A stretch of DNA of 25,229 bases from the NCBI GenBank assembly GCA_035555435.1, contig DATMGN010000066.1:1-25229 (forward strand), written 5' to 3'. The notes under the pieces are model-generated. The model saw nothing but the letters and a program-made list of their open reading frames with translations, searched no databases and was not told the DNA's origin. This document shows, one piece after another, positions 7,844 to 14,674 of the stretch (position 1 is the first letter of the stretch; the number at the start of each line of letters is the position of its first letter). Both the position numbers and the translations under genes were made by a program. The stretch comes from 73-13 sp035555435 (lineage in GTDB: Bacteria > Actinomycetota > Actinomycetes > Actinomycetales > Microbacteriaceae).

Positions 7844-7853
7844 GCCGGCTCAG
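7840..7853. repeat. Perfect 14-bp palindrome spanning two convergent stop codons
   Basis: CTGAGCCGGCTCAG is its own reverse complement. The plus-strand TGA (7841-7843) and the minus-strand TGA (7852-7850) sit at mirror positions in it, and only six bases separate the two genes. As RNA it can form a 5-bp stem with a CCGG loop from either side. It may serve as a small bidirectional terminator, but there is no T-run, so this is inference. Confidence 0.5.
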
Positions 7854-8980
7854 ACGACGATGACGCGGGTGATGGGGATGCCGTTGAAGCCGGTCGCCGT
7901 GACGAGCGTGTACGCGCCCATCATCGGGGAGACGAGGATGTCGCCGACGACGAGCCGCGGCAGCTCGATGCCCTGCACGACGACGTCGCTCGAGTCGCAG
8001 GTCGGGCCCGCGATGGTCTGAGCGACCCGCTCGCGGCCCGCCGGGATGCCGATGGGGATGATCTCGGGCACGACATGGTCGGTCAGCACGTTGGAGTACC
8101 CACCGAACAGCCCGTCGTCGATGTACACCCAGTGCATCTCGAGCGCGGGGCGATACGTGTCGGCGACGACCGAGGTGACGAGGTGCATCGCGGGTGCCGA
8201 GATGAAGCGCCCCGGCTCCGACCAGAACGCGAGCTCCGGATGCTCCAGGATGATCGGCCGCAGCACGTCGGCGAACTCTTCCAGCAGTGGCTCGCGACCC
8301 GCGTAGCGCACGGGGAAGCCGCCGCCGATGTCGATCGTGTCGAGCGGGTGCCCCGCCTCGATCGCCGTCCGGACGAGCTCCGCGGTCGTCGTCAGCGCGC
8401 GCACGTAGACGTCCCGGTCGACGTTCTGCGAGCCCACGTGATAGCTGAGCCCCCGCACCGGCACGCGCCGGTCCGCGGCGTAGGCGAGGAAGCCCGACAC
8501 CTCCTCGGGGGCGAGACCGAACTTGAGGGACAGATCCGAGGTCCCGCCCGCGTTGGGGTAGGACACGCGCGCGAGGACGCTCAGGCCCGAGTCGCGGAAG
8601 GCGGCGAGCTTGCGCAGCTGGGCGTCGGAGTCGGCGACGAAGGTGCGCACCCCGCGTTCTACGGCGTAGGCGATGTCGCGAGGCTTCACGTGCGGATGCG
8701 TGTGGATGATCCGCTCGGGCTCGGTGCCGGCGGCGAGGACGAGATCGACCTCGGCGTTCGTCGCGACGTCGAAGCCGGCACCCGCCTGCGCGAGCGCGGC
8801 GACGAGCGCCGGATGCGAGTTCGACTTGACCGCGTAGTGGTGGCGGACGCCCGGCAGCGCGGCCTCGAGCTGCCGGTAGGCGTCGACGCCGGCCTGCGGA
8901 TCCAGGATGAAGAACGGCGTGTCGCCCGCCGCGATCGCCGCCGCGACCTCCGGCGCGGCGAGGAGCTCAGCGATCGTCAC
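7850..8980 (-). CDS. Ornithine/lysine decarboxylase-like PLP enzyme, fold type III
   Basis: 376 residues, cytosolic. Alanine-racemase-like barrel followed by a beta domain, as in eukaryotic-type ornithine decarboxylase. Seen: YAVKSN with the PLP lysine K52, DVATNAEVDLVL (71-82), HVGSQ (181-185), DIGGGFP (217-223), EPGRFI (255-260), YIDDGLFGGYSN (286-297), GPTCDSSD (325-332) with the catalytic Cys328, and GAYT (355-358). The GPTCDS(x)D motif favours ornithine decarboxylase over diaminopimelate decarboxylase. The product would be putrescine from ornithine, or cadaverine from lysine; specificity cannot be read from the sequence. The GTG start has no ribosome site but lies 6 nt after TAGCCT, fitting a leaderless message. 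It is divergent from an ABC exporter. Confidence 0.88.
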   Translation of the reverse strand: MTIAELLAAPEVAAAIAAGDTPFFILDPQAGVDAYRQLEAALPGVRHHYAVKSNSHPALVAALAQAGAGFDVATNAEVDLVLAAGTEPERIIHTHPHVKPRDIAYAVERGVRTFVADSDAQLRKLAAFRDSGLSVLARVSYPNAGGTSDLSLKFGLAPEEVSGFLAYAADRRVPVRGLSYHVGSQNVDRDVYVRALTTTAELVRTAIEAGHPLDTIDIGGGFPVRYAGREPLLEEFADVLRPIILEHPELAFWSEPGRFISAPAMHLVTSVVADTYRPALEMHWVYIDDGLFGGYSNVLTDHVVPEIIPIGIPAGRERVAQTIAGPTCDSSDVVVQGIELPRLVVGDILVSPMMGAYTLVTATGFNGIPITRVIVV

Positions 8981-9037
8981 GCCACGAGGCTACGCGCGGG
9001 AGGCCCCCGCGCGACAGAAGTCGGACAGACTGGGAGC
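8981..9037. promoter_or_regulatory. 57-bp divergent control region with an 8-bp perfect inverted repeat
   Basis: Leftward, TAGCCT (8992-8987) is exactly 6 nt before the decarboxylase GTG, a leaderless arrangement. Rightward, CAGACT (9026-9031) is exactly 6 nt before the ABC-ATPase ATG at 9038; this is a weaker -10 with C for the first T. Between them arms CGCGCGGG (8993-9000) and CCCGCGCG (9006-9013) form a perfect inverted repeat with a 5-base centre, covering about -13 to -33 of the leftward promoter and -25 to -45 of the rightward one. A protein bound here could shut both. Spacings are seen; function is inferred. Confidence 0.5.
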
Positions 9038-9910
9038 ATGCAGCATTCGGGAGGCGTGACGGCCCGCGGCCTCACGAAGCGCTACCGGGACACCGTCGCG
9101 GTCGACGACGTCAGCTTCGACGTGCCGTCCGGGAGCGTCTTCGCCTTCCTCGGCACCAACGGCGCCGGCAAGTCGACGACGATCGGCTGCCTCACGACCG
9201 TGCTCCCGTTCGACTCGGGCGACCTGACGGTCGCGGGGCACGACGTGCGCCGCGACGGCGACGCGGTCCGCAAGTCGATCGGCGTGGTGTTCCAGGACTC
9301 CGTGCTCGACGGCGCGCTGACCGTCCGCGAGAACCTCGCGATCCGGGCCCGCCCCTACCTCGCCTCGGCCGCGCTGATCCGCGAGCGGATCGCGACGCTC
9401 TCGGCGCTCGTCGAGCTCGACGAGTTCATCGACCGACGCTACGCGCGCCTGTCCGGCGGTCAGCGACGCCGCGTCGACATCGCGCGGGCGCTCGTGCACG
9501 ACCCGGTCATCCTGTTCCTCGACGAGCCGACGACGGGGCTCGATCCCGCGAGCCGGGCGCTCGTGTGGCGCACCATCCACGAGCTCAGGGAGCGCACCGG
9601 GCTCACCGTCTTCCTGACCACCCACTACATGGAGGAGACGGAGGAGGCCGACCGCGTGTGCATCATCGACCACGGGCGGATCATCGCCGACGGCACGCCC
9701 GCGCAGCTGCGCGCCCGACACAGCTCGAGCGTGCTGACGCTCACGACCGCGGCCGGCGTCGAGCAGCGCGCCGTCGCCGACGCGGCCGAGGCGAAGCGGA
9801 TCCTGTGGGAGCTCGGCGACGCCGTGACCGACTTCGAGTTCCGGCACGGCCGGATGGACGACGTCTTCCTCGCGCTGACGGGCCGATCGGTCAGTGAGGC
9901 CGGCGAATGA
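9038..9910 (+). CDS. ABC transporter ATP-binding protein, DrrA-like
   Basis: 290 residues. Motifs in order: Walker A GTNGAGKST (39-47), Q-loop VVFQDS (83-88), signature LSGGQRRRVDIARAL (138-152), Walker B VILFLDEPTTGLDP (157-170) and the H-loop TTHYMEE. The C-terminal part has the extra segment found in DrrA/NodI-type ATPases, ending with a MDDVFLALTG motif. This class powers ABC-2 exporters of drugs, lipids or glycans. The ATG at 9038 is chosen; an in-frame GTG at 9056 is an alternative, and both have a purine run too close to serve well as a ribosome site. The stop overlaps the next start as ATGA, so the permease is translationally coupled. The cargo is unknown. Confidence 0.92.
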   Translation: MQHSGGVTARGLTKRYRDTVAVDDVSFDVPSGSVFAFLGTNGAGKSTTIGCLTTVLPFDSGDLTVAGHDVRRDGDAVRKSIGVVFQDSVLDGALTVRENLAIRARPYLASAALIRERIATLSALVELDEFIDRRYARLSGGQRRRVDIARALVHDPVILFLDEPTTGLDPASRALVWRTIHELRERTGLTVFLTTHYMEETEEADRVCIIDHGRIIADGTPAQLRARHSSSVLTLTTAAGVEQRAVADAAEAKRILWELGDAVTDFEFRHGRMDDVFLALTGRSVSEAGE

Positions 9911-10785
9911 GCACCGTCCTCGCGATCACGGGCCGAAACCTCCGGCTCTACTTCCGCGACCCCCTCAACGTCTTCTTCTCGCTGCTCGGCGCCCTCATCG
10001 TCTTCGCGCTCTACGCGCTCTTCCTCGGCAACATCCAGACGCAGTCGATCGCCGCGACCGCGCCGGGTGCCGACCCGGACCTCGTGCGCGGCTTCGTCGA
10101 CGCCTGGATGTTCGGCGGCATCGTCGCGCTCTCGACGATGTCGACGACGCTCGGCGCGCTCTCCGTCTTCGTCGACGACTCGGCTTCGGGGCGGTTCCGC
10201 GACTTCCTCGTCGCGCCCATCCGCCGCGGGCAGCTCGTCCTCGGCTACCTCCTCGGCGCCTTCGTCATCGGGCTCATCATGTCGGTCATCGTGCTCGCCG
10301 TCTCGATCGTCTACCTGTGGCTCGTGAGCGGCATCGTCCTCAGCGTCCCGCAGGTCGCGGCGAGCCTCGGCTGGGTGGCGCTCTCGAGCGCCGGCTTCGC
10401 GGCGCTGTGGGCGTTCATCGTCTCGTTCCTGCGCACGACGGGCTCCTTCGCCGCCGTCTCGACGGTCGTCGGCACCGTCGCGGGCTTCGTCGCCGGCGCC
10501 TACATCGCGGTCGGCCTCTTCCCCGCGGCCGTCCGCGACACCGTCTCGGCACTGCCGTTCGCGCAGTCGGCGATGCTGCTGCGCATCGAGTTCGCGAGTG
10601 AGCCCCTCGCGGCCCTCGTCGGCGGCAGCCCAGAGGCGATCGCCGCCCTCGAGCACTTCTACGGCATCTCGCTGTACGTCGGCGACTGGAGCGTGCCGGT
10701 CTGGTTCGCAGCGGGCGTGCTCGCCGTCATGACCCTCGTCTTCGCGGTGCTCGCGGCGATCAGGATCCGTTCGCGGATCCGGTGA
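9907..10785 (+). CDS. ABC-2 type transporter permease, DrrB-like
   Basis: 292 residues with about six hydrophobic segments (near residues 22-42, 66-90, 108-135, 145-172, 176-202, 258-285), the usual ABC-2 permease layout. The N-terminal amphipathic segment AITGRNLRLYFRDPLNVFFS (6-25) and the central DDSASGRFRDFLVAPIRRGQ (89-108) are typical coupling regions of this family. It forms the membrane half of the exporter with the preceding ATPase, whose stop codon it overlaps by four bases. Its last 26 bases overlap the convergent phosphatase gene and contain a 7-bp hairpin. Cargo cannot be predicted; the divergent polyamine-type decarboxylase is suggestive but not evidence. Confidence 0.9.
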   Translation: MSTVLAITGRNLRLYFRDPLNVFFSLLGALIVFALYALFLGNIQTQSIAATAPGADPDLVRGFVDAWMFGGIVALSTMSTTLGALSVFVDDSASGRFRDFLVAPIRRGQLVLGYLLGAFVIGLIMSVIVLAVSIVYLWLVSGIVLSVPQVAASLGWVALSSAGFAALWAFIVSFLRTTGSFAAVSTVVGTVAGFVAGAYIAVGLFPAAVRDTVSALPFAQSAMLLRIEFASEPLAALVGGSPEAIAALEHFYGISLYVGDWSVPVWFAAGVLAVMTLVFAVLAAIRIRSRIR

Positions 10786-11494
10786 GCGCGTCCGGCAGCA
10801 CGGCCAGCCGCGCGCGCAGCCGCCCGATGACGACGTCGTCGACGCCGATCGAGTCGAGGTAGTCGCCGACACCGCCGTACTCCGCATCGACCCAGTCGAG
10901 GGTCTCGCGCAGCACCGGCTCCGGCGAGTGCGCGAGGATCTCCAGGAGGCGATCGTTCACGGGGACGCGGAAGCGGCGCACCTTGCGCAGCATCCGATCC
11001 GTCCACTCCCCCTCGAGGTTGCCCTGCGTCAGCGCGTAGTCCGCGACGACGACGTTCCGGTCGACGTCGAGCGCGAGGAGACAGAACGCGACGACGAGGC
11101 CGGTGCGGTCCTTGCCCGCGGTGCAGTGGACGACGACGGCGCCGTCCGAGTCGGCGATCGCCCGCATCGCCGAGGAGATCGAGTCGCCGTTGTCGGCGAC
11201 GATCGAGCGGTAGACCGCGCGGATCTCCACTGTCGAGGGGTCCATCCGCCCGCCGTGGATCGGGAAGCGCACGAGCTCGGCGCCGACGCCACGCAACCGG
11301 TCGCGTCCGCCGATCCGACGGTCGAAGTCGCTGCGCAGGTCCACGACCGTGCGCACGCCCAGGTCCGCGAGCGCGGCCCTGCCCGCGCGCGTCAGCCGGT
11401 GCAGCGCGTCCGCCCGGTAGAGGACACCGGGGCGCAGCACGCCGGGCGCGACCTCGCGGAAGTTGTGCGTCCCGGGGATGTCCAGCCGTGTCAC
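10760..11494 (-). CDS. Tyrosine/serine protein phosphatase-like protein (CX5R type)
   Basis: 244 residues, a Y_phosphatase3-type enzyme related to mycobacterial PtpB and lipid-phosphatase-like proteins. The opening IPGTHNFREVAPGVLRPGVL (6-25) and VDLRSDFDR (51-59) are family hallmarks, and the P-loop HCTAGKDRTG (123-132) carries the catalytic Cys124 and Arg130; the Lys after Gly is typical of this subgroup, which can act on phosphotyrosine or phosphoinositides. I start it at the GTG at 11494, with an AGG five bases upstream, because the open frame further upstream runs into the tRNA gene. The gene begins 19 bp after the tRNA-Lys 3' end on the same strand. The substrate is unknown. Confidence 0.87.
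   Translation of the reverse strand: MTRLDIPGTHNFREVAPGVLRPGVLYRADALHRLTRAGRAALADLGVRTVVDLRSDFDRRIGGRDRLRGVGAELVRFPIHGGRMDPSTVEIRAVYRSIVADNGDSISSAMRAIADSDGAVVVHCTAGKDRTGLVVAFCLLALDVDRNVVVADYALTQGNLEGEWTDRMLRKVRRFRVPVNDRLLEILAHSPEPVLRETLDWVDAEYGGVGDYLDSIGVDDVVIGRLRARLAVLPDALTGSANGS
10763..10780. terminator. Hairpin inside the overlapping tails of permease and phosphatase genes
   Basis: GGATCCG (10763-10769), loop TTCG (10770-10773) and CGGATCC (10774-10780) form a perfect 7-bp stem with a UUCG-sequence tetraloop (closed by G-C, not the extra-stable C-G). On the minus strand the loop reads CGAA. It lies within both coding regions (10760-10785). No T-run follows on either strand. A role as bidirectional terminator or RNA stabiliser is inferred from the convergent layout. 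Confidence 0.4.
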
Positions 11495-11513
11495 GAGCAC
11501 CTGCCAAACTTGG

Positions 11514-11589
<76 letters not shown>

Positions 11590-11672
11590 GCGGTCGGAAG
11601 CGACCGACCGAGGAGCAAGACTACCATGTCGGGGAGCGGCGCGCGCGCCCCAGGACCGACCCGAGGAGCCCC

Positions 11673-12158
11673 GTGACCGACCCCGCCCCGCTGCCGAGCC
11701 GACTTGCCCCGGGCGACCGGGCGCCGGCGTTCTCCCTCCCCGACCAGGACGGCGAGACGGTGCGACTGGCCGACTACCGCGGCCAGCGGGTGGTGCTCTA
11801 CTTCTACCCCGCCGCGCTCACGCCGGGATGCTCGAAGCAGGCGTGCGACTTCCGCGACAGCATCCAGGCGCTCGCCGCTTCGGGCGTCGTCGTGCTCGGC
11901 GTCTCCCCCGATGCGCCGGAACGACTCGCCCGATTCCGCGAGCGCGACGGGCTCAACTTCCCGCTGCTCGCGGACACCGACCACAAGGTCATGCGCCGCT
12001 ATGGGACCTGGGGGCCGAAGCTGCTGTACGGGCGCACCTTCGAGGGCGTCATCCGCTCGACGTTCGTCATCGACGCGAAGGGACGCATCGAGCACGCGCT
12101 CTACAACGTGCGGGCGACGGGGCACGTCGCGCGACTGCGCAAGCTGCTCGAGGTCTGA
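11673..12158 (+). CDS. bcp: Thioredoxin-dependent peroxiredoxin, BCP/PrxQ type
   Basis: 161 residues, a cytosolic thiol peroxidase that reduces hydrogen peroxide and organic hydroperoxides. AlkC/TSA fold: APGDRAPAFSLPDQDG (12-27), VVLYFYPAALTPGCSKQAC (40-58) with peroxidatic Cys53 and a resolving Cys58 five residues on, as in PrxQ enzymes, then VVLGVSPDAPERLARFRE and LLADTDHKVMRRYGTWG. Length is normal for Bcp. The GTG start at 11673 is chosen because GAGGAG lies four bases upstream and the protein aligns there; the frame stays open upstream towards the tRNA but without family similarity. It runs convergent to the membrane protein gene, 49 bp away. Confidence 0.93.
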   Translation: MTDPAPLPSRLAPGDRAPAFSLPDQDGETVRLADYRGQRVVLYFYPAALTPGCSKQACDFRDSIQALAASGVVVLGVSPDAPERLARFRERDGLNFPLLADTDHKVMRRYGTWGPKLLYGRTFEGVIRSTFVIDAKGRIEHALYNVRATGHVARLRKLLEV

Positions 12159-12175
12159 CCTTCGACCCGCTGCGC

Positions 12176-12224
12176 GCGCTCAGGCAGCCGGGCAAGTCGA
12201 ACGGCGCTCAGGGGGCCGGGTCGA
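12176..12224. repeat. Imperfect direct repeat at the convergent gene ends
   Basis: A 25-base segment starting GCGCTCAGGCAGCCGGG (12176-12200) and a 21-base segment starting GCGCTCAGGGGGCCGGG (12204-12224), both ending in TCGA, are near copies with small insertions. The second covers the stop codon of the membrane protein gene (12210-12208). It could be a small tandem duplication of the gene end. The copies are 28 bases apart, so an extended frame would not be kept. Confidence 0.4.
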
Positions 12225-12660
12225 CTCGCGTCGCGGCGTCGCGCTCGGCGAAGACCGCGGTGACGGGCTTCGTGAACAGCAGCCAGATCGCGAGTCCCGC
12301 GGGCACCAGCAGCAGCCAGCCGATCCACGTCGGACCAAGCAGCCCCTGGAACGCGCCGATCGCGCACGCGACCTGCAGGATCTGCCACAGCACGACCCCG
12401 CCGCGCACGCGAGCCCACCTGCGGACGAGCCCGATCGCGAGCACGAGGACGCCGAGCGCGAAGAGCGCCGTCGTGACGGTGAGCGCGCCGGCCGCGAGCG
12501 CATCCTGTGCGTCCGGGGTGAACAGCTCGAGCGTCAGGTACACCGTGGCGACCGCGAGCAGCGCCGCTTCGGCGAAGACGATGGCGATGAGTGCGACGAG
12601 CTGCGGCGGTGAGTGTTCGACCTCAGCAGACACGCGGCCGCTCCCATCCGAAAAATTCAT
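12208..12660 (-). CDS. Four-helix membrane protein, function unknown
   Basis: 150 residues with four hydrophobic stretches, about 21-45, 56-79, 88-107 and 110-129. The first and second are joined by a short acidic loop (LELFTPDAQDALA), and there is a basic RRWARVRGG loop between the second and third. The C-terminus is short and charged (FAERDAATRVDPAP). The layout resembles small actinobacterial integral membrane proteins annotated only as hypothetical; I do not recognise a named family. The ATG at 12660 has GGTGATGG upstream as a fair ribosome site, and TAGAAT (12689-12684) is a possible -10. Two overlapping ATGs lie close together, the other out of frame. Divergent from whiB1. Confidence 0.75.
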   Translation of the reverse strand: MNFSDGSGRVSAEVEHSPPQLVALIAIVFAEAALLAVATVYLTLELFTPDAQDALAAGALTVTTALFALGVLVLAIGLVRRWARVRGGVVLWQILQVACAIGAFQGLLGPTWIGWLLLVPAGLAIWLLFTKPVTAVFAERDAATRVDPAP

Positions 12661-12824
12661 TGATATCCATCACCTGTTGTGGGATTCTAGATGACGTTGA
12701 TTTCCGGCTCCCGATGGTGCGAGCGGTTCACGAGAAGTCTCCCGGGCCTGCAGGTCGAGCATCTGCGGCATGCCGCCGCACAGGCGCAGCCGGGGGCCGC
12801 ACCACTGAATGGAGTACCAACCCG
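12661..12824. promoter_or_regulatory. 164-bp divergent region between the membrane protein gene and whiB1
   Basis: The left half is the most AT-rich stretch nearby and holds TAGAAT (12689-12684), a leftward -10 candidate. The right half is GC-rich and holds a perfect 12-bp palindrome GCGGCATGCCGC (12765-12776), 49 bp before the whiB1 ATG, a possible operator or 5'-leader element. GGAG lies ten bases before the whiB1 ATG. I could not assign a convincing whiB1 -35/-10 pair. A search for a Crp-type GTG-N8-CAC site, known at mycobacterial whiB1, gave only a 9-base spacing and is not claimed. Confidence 0.35.
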
Positions 12825-13073
12825 ATGGACTGGCGAGACAAGGCCGCCTGCCTCACGGCAGACCCCGAGCTCTTCTTCCCGATCGGCAACACCGGCCCGG
12901 CGGTCGAGCAGATCGAGAAGGCCAAGGTCGTCTGCGCGACCTGCCCCGTCACCGAGCAGTGCCTGCAGTACGCGCTCGACACCTCCCAGGACTCCGGCGT
13001 GTGGGGCGGACTGTCCGAGGACGAGCGTCGCGCCCTCAAGCGCCGCGCCGCCCGCGCGCGCCGCGCCTCCTAG
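12825..13073 (+). CDS. whiB1: WhiB-family Fe-S transcription regulator, WhiB1-like
   Basis: 82 residues. The four cluster cysteines are Cys9, Cys37, Cys40 and Cys46 (C...CxxC...C), binding a [4Fe-4S] cluster. PELFFP (14-19), GVWGGLSEDERR (58-69) and the basic tail LKRRAARARRAS that contacts DNA are all present. The sequence resembles M. tuberculosis WhiB1 (MDWR start, PELFFP-GN-GPA, QDSGVWGG-SEDERRALKRR), which binds the principal sigma factor and responds to nitric oxide. The tail-to-tail position with a PdtaS-like kinase matches the M. tuberculosis Rv3219/Rv3220c order as I recall it. The ATG at 12825 is set by homology. The stop overlaps the kinase stop by three bases. Confidence 0.93.
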   Translation: MDWRDKAACLTADPELFFPIGNTGPAVEQIEKAKVVCATCPVTEQCLQYALDTSQDSGVWGGLSEDERRALKRRAARARRAS

Positions 13074-14557
13074 AAGCGTCGCCGCAGCCAGGTCAGCGGC
13101 ACCTCGATCGTCACCTCGGTGCCGCTGCCGGTCAGCGTGTGCCAGTCGATCGACCCCGAGAGCTCGCCTTGGATGAGCGTGCGGACGATTTGCGTCCCGA
13201 GCCCCGACCCGACCTTGCCCTCGGGCAGCCCCGCACCGTTGTCGCGCACCTGCACCGTCAGGTGATCGTCCGTGCGGGTCGCCGTGATGACGACGGAGCC
13301 GTCGGTGCGGTTCGCGAGCCCGTGCTCGACGGAGTTCGTCACAAGCTCGGTGAGCGCGAGCGCGAGCGGTGTCGCGTACTCGCTCGGCAGCTCCCCGAAT
13401 GAGCCGCTGAGCACCGGCTGCACGCGCGTCGTGTGGCTCGACGCGACCTCGGCGACGAGCATGAGCACACGCTCGAAGACGACGTCGAAGTCGACGCTCT
13501 GGCTCAGGCCCTCGGACAGGGTGTCGTGCACGACCGCGATCGCCGACACGCGACGCATCGCCTGATGCAGCGCGTCGCGCGCCTCCTCACTGTGAGTGCG
13601 GCGCGCCTGGATGCGCAGCAGCGAGGCGACCGTCTGCAGATTGTTCTTGACCCGATGGTGGATCTCGCGGATCGTCGCGTCCTTCGTCAGGAGCTCCCGT
13701 TCCTGACGCCGCACCTCCGTCACGTCGCGCACAAGGAGGATCGCGCCGGCCCGCTCGCCGTCGCGCCGGATCGGGATGGCCCGGAGCGCCACGACACCGC
13801 CGCCCGCCTCGACGTCGGCGCGCCACGGTGCCCGGCCGGTCAGGACGAGCGGCAGCGACTCGTCGACGACGGCACGACCGCCGATGAGCTCGGTCGTGAC
13901 CTCCGGCAGCGGCTCGCCCTCGAGCTCGCCCTCGAAGCCGAGGCGGTTGAACGCGGAGAGCGCGTTGGGGCTCGCGAAGGTGACGATGCCGTCGGAGTCG
14001 ATCCGGATGAGTCCATCCGACGCGCGCGGGGCGAAGCGGCGGGGCACGCTCGGCGCGTCCATGTCGGGGAACGAACCGACCGCGATCATCTCGAAGAGGT
14101 CGTTCGCCGACTGGTTGAACGTGAGCTCCTGACGGCTCGGCGTGCGCGCGTCCGACAGATTGGAGTGCCGCGTCAGCACCGCGATCGGCCCCACCGTCTC
14201 GGACGTCCCGCCGCGCCGGATCGGCACCGCCCGGATGTGCGTCGCCGCCTCGTCCGACCAGTCGCTCGAGTCGGAGTCGACGATGCGCCGCTCCTCATAC
14301 GCCTGGCGCACCTGGGCCCGGAGGTTCGGTGTGATCCGCTGCCCGACGATGTCGCGGAAGAACAGCGTCGCGGTACCACCCGGGCGGGTCAGCGTCGTCG
14401 CGATGAAGTCGTCGTCGGTCGTCGGCGCCCAGATCACGATGTCGGCGAACGACAGGTCGGCGAGCAGCTGCGTGTCGGCGAGCAGCAGGTGCAACCACTC
14501 GATATCGGCCGGCGTGGCATGACCATGCGCCTCGATCAGATCGCTCAGCGTCGACAC
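13070..14557 (-). CDS. pdtaS: Soluble sensor histidine kinase, PdtaS-like
   Basis: 495 residues, no membrane segments, so a cytosolic sensor. The N-terminal GAF-like domain covers about 1-160, a PAS-like domain about 180-280 (LIRIDSDGIVTFASPNALSA, 183-202), then HisKA_2 with IREIHHRVKNNLQT (296-309; the phospho-acceptor is the first His of HHRVKNN by family rule) and an HATPase domain with ELVTNSVEHG (404-413), DNGAGLPEG (439-447) and GSGLGTQIV. In mycobacteria PdtaS phosphorylates PdtaR, an ANTAR RNA-binding antiterminator; no pdtaR is in this window. The GTG at 14557 lacks a ribosome site but lies 6 nt after TAGCCT. It is convergent with whiB1, overlapping by three bases. Confidence 0.92.
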   Translation of the reverse strand: MSTLSDLIEAHGHATPADIEWLHLLLADTQLLADLSFADIVIWAPTTDDDFIATTLTRPGGTATLFFRDIVGQRITPNLRAQVRQAYEERRIVDSDSSDWSDEAATHIRAVPIRRGGTSETVGPIAVLTRHSNLSDARTPSRQELTFNQSANDLFEMIAVGSFPDMDAPSVPRRFAPRASDGLIRIDSDGIVTFASPNALSAFNRLGFEGELEGEPLPEVTTELIGGRAVVDESLPLVLTGRAPWRADVEAGGGVVALRAIPIRRDGERAGAILLVRDVTEVRRQERELLTKDATIREIHHRVKNNLQTVASLLRIQARRTHSEEARDALHQAMRRVSAIAVVHDTLSEGLSQSVDFDVVFERVLMLVAEVASSHTTRVQPVLSGSFGELPSEYATPLALALTELVTNSVEHGLANRTDGSVVITATRTDDHLTVQVRDNGAGLPEGKVGSGLGTQIVRTLIQGELSGSIDWHTLTGSGTEVTIEVPLTWLRRRF

Positions 14558-14569
14558 CGCTCAAGGCTA
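14558..14569 (-). promoter_or_regulatory. Leaderless-type -10 element of pdtaS
   Basis: TAGCCT (14569-14564) is followed by TGAGCG and then GTG at 14557. The 6-nt gap puts the expected transcription start on the start codon, and no Shine-Dalgarno site is present. No clear -35 was found. Confidence 0.6.
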
Positions 14570-14591
14570 TCGTCCGGACCTCGAGCACGAG

Positions 14592-14600
14592 TTATCCACA
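14592..14600 (+). promoter_or_regulatory. Single consensus DnaA box between pdtaS and the Rv3235-like gene
   Basis: TTATCCACA at 14592-14600 matches the DnaA box consensus at all nine positions. It lies about 22 bp upstream of the pdtaS -10 and 75 bp before the plus-strand ATG at 14675. I see only this one perfect copy in the 105-bp gap, so it is not an origin. It may let DnaA regulate a neighbour or may be chance. Confidence 0.5.
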
Positions 14601-14674
14601 GATTGGGCAACTTTCTGCCATTGCCGGAATCGCCGTGCTTGCATGCTCCTCGGGACCGGCCCGGGGAGGAATCC

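Noticed and set aside
12720..12740. A Crp-type site before whiB1 (GTG...CAC)
   Set aside because: The half-sites are nine bases apart rather than the eight expected, and the rest of the consensus is missing.
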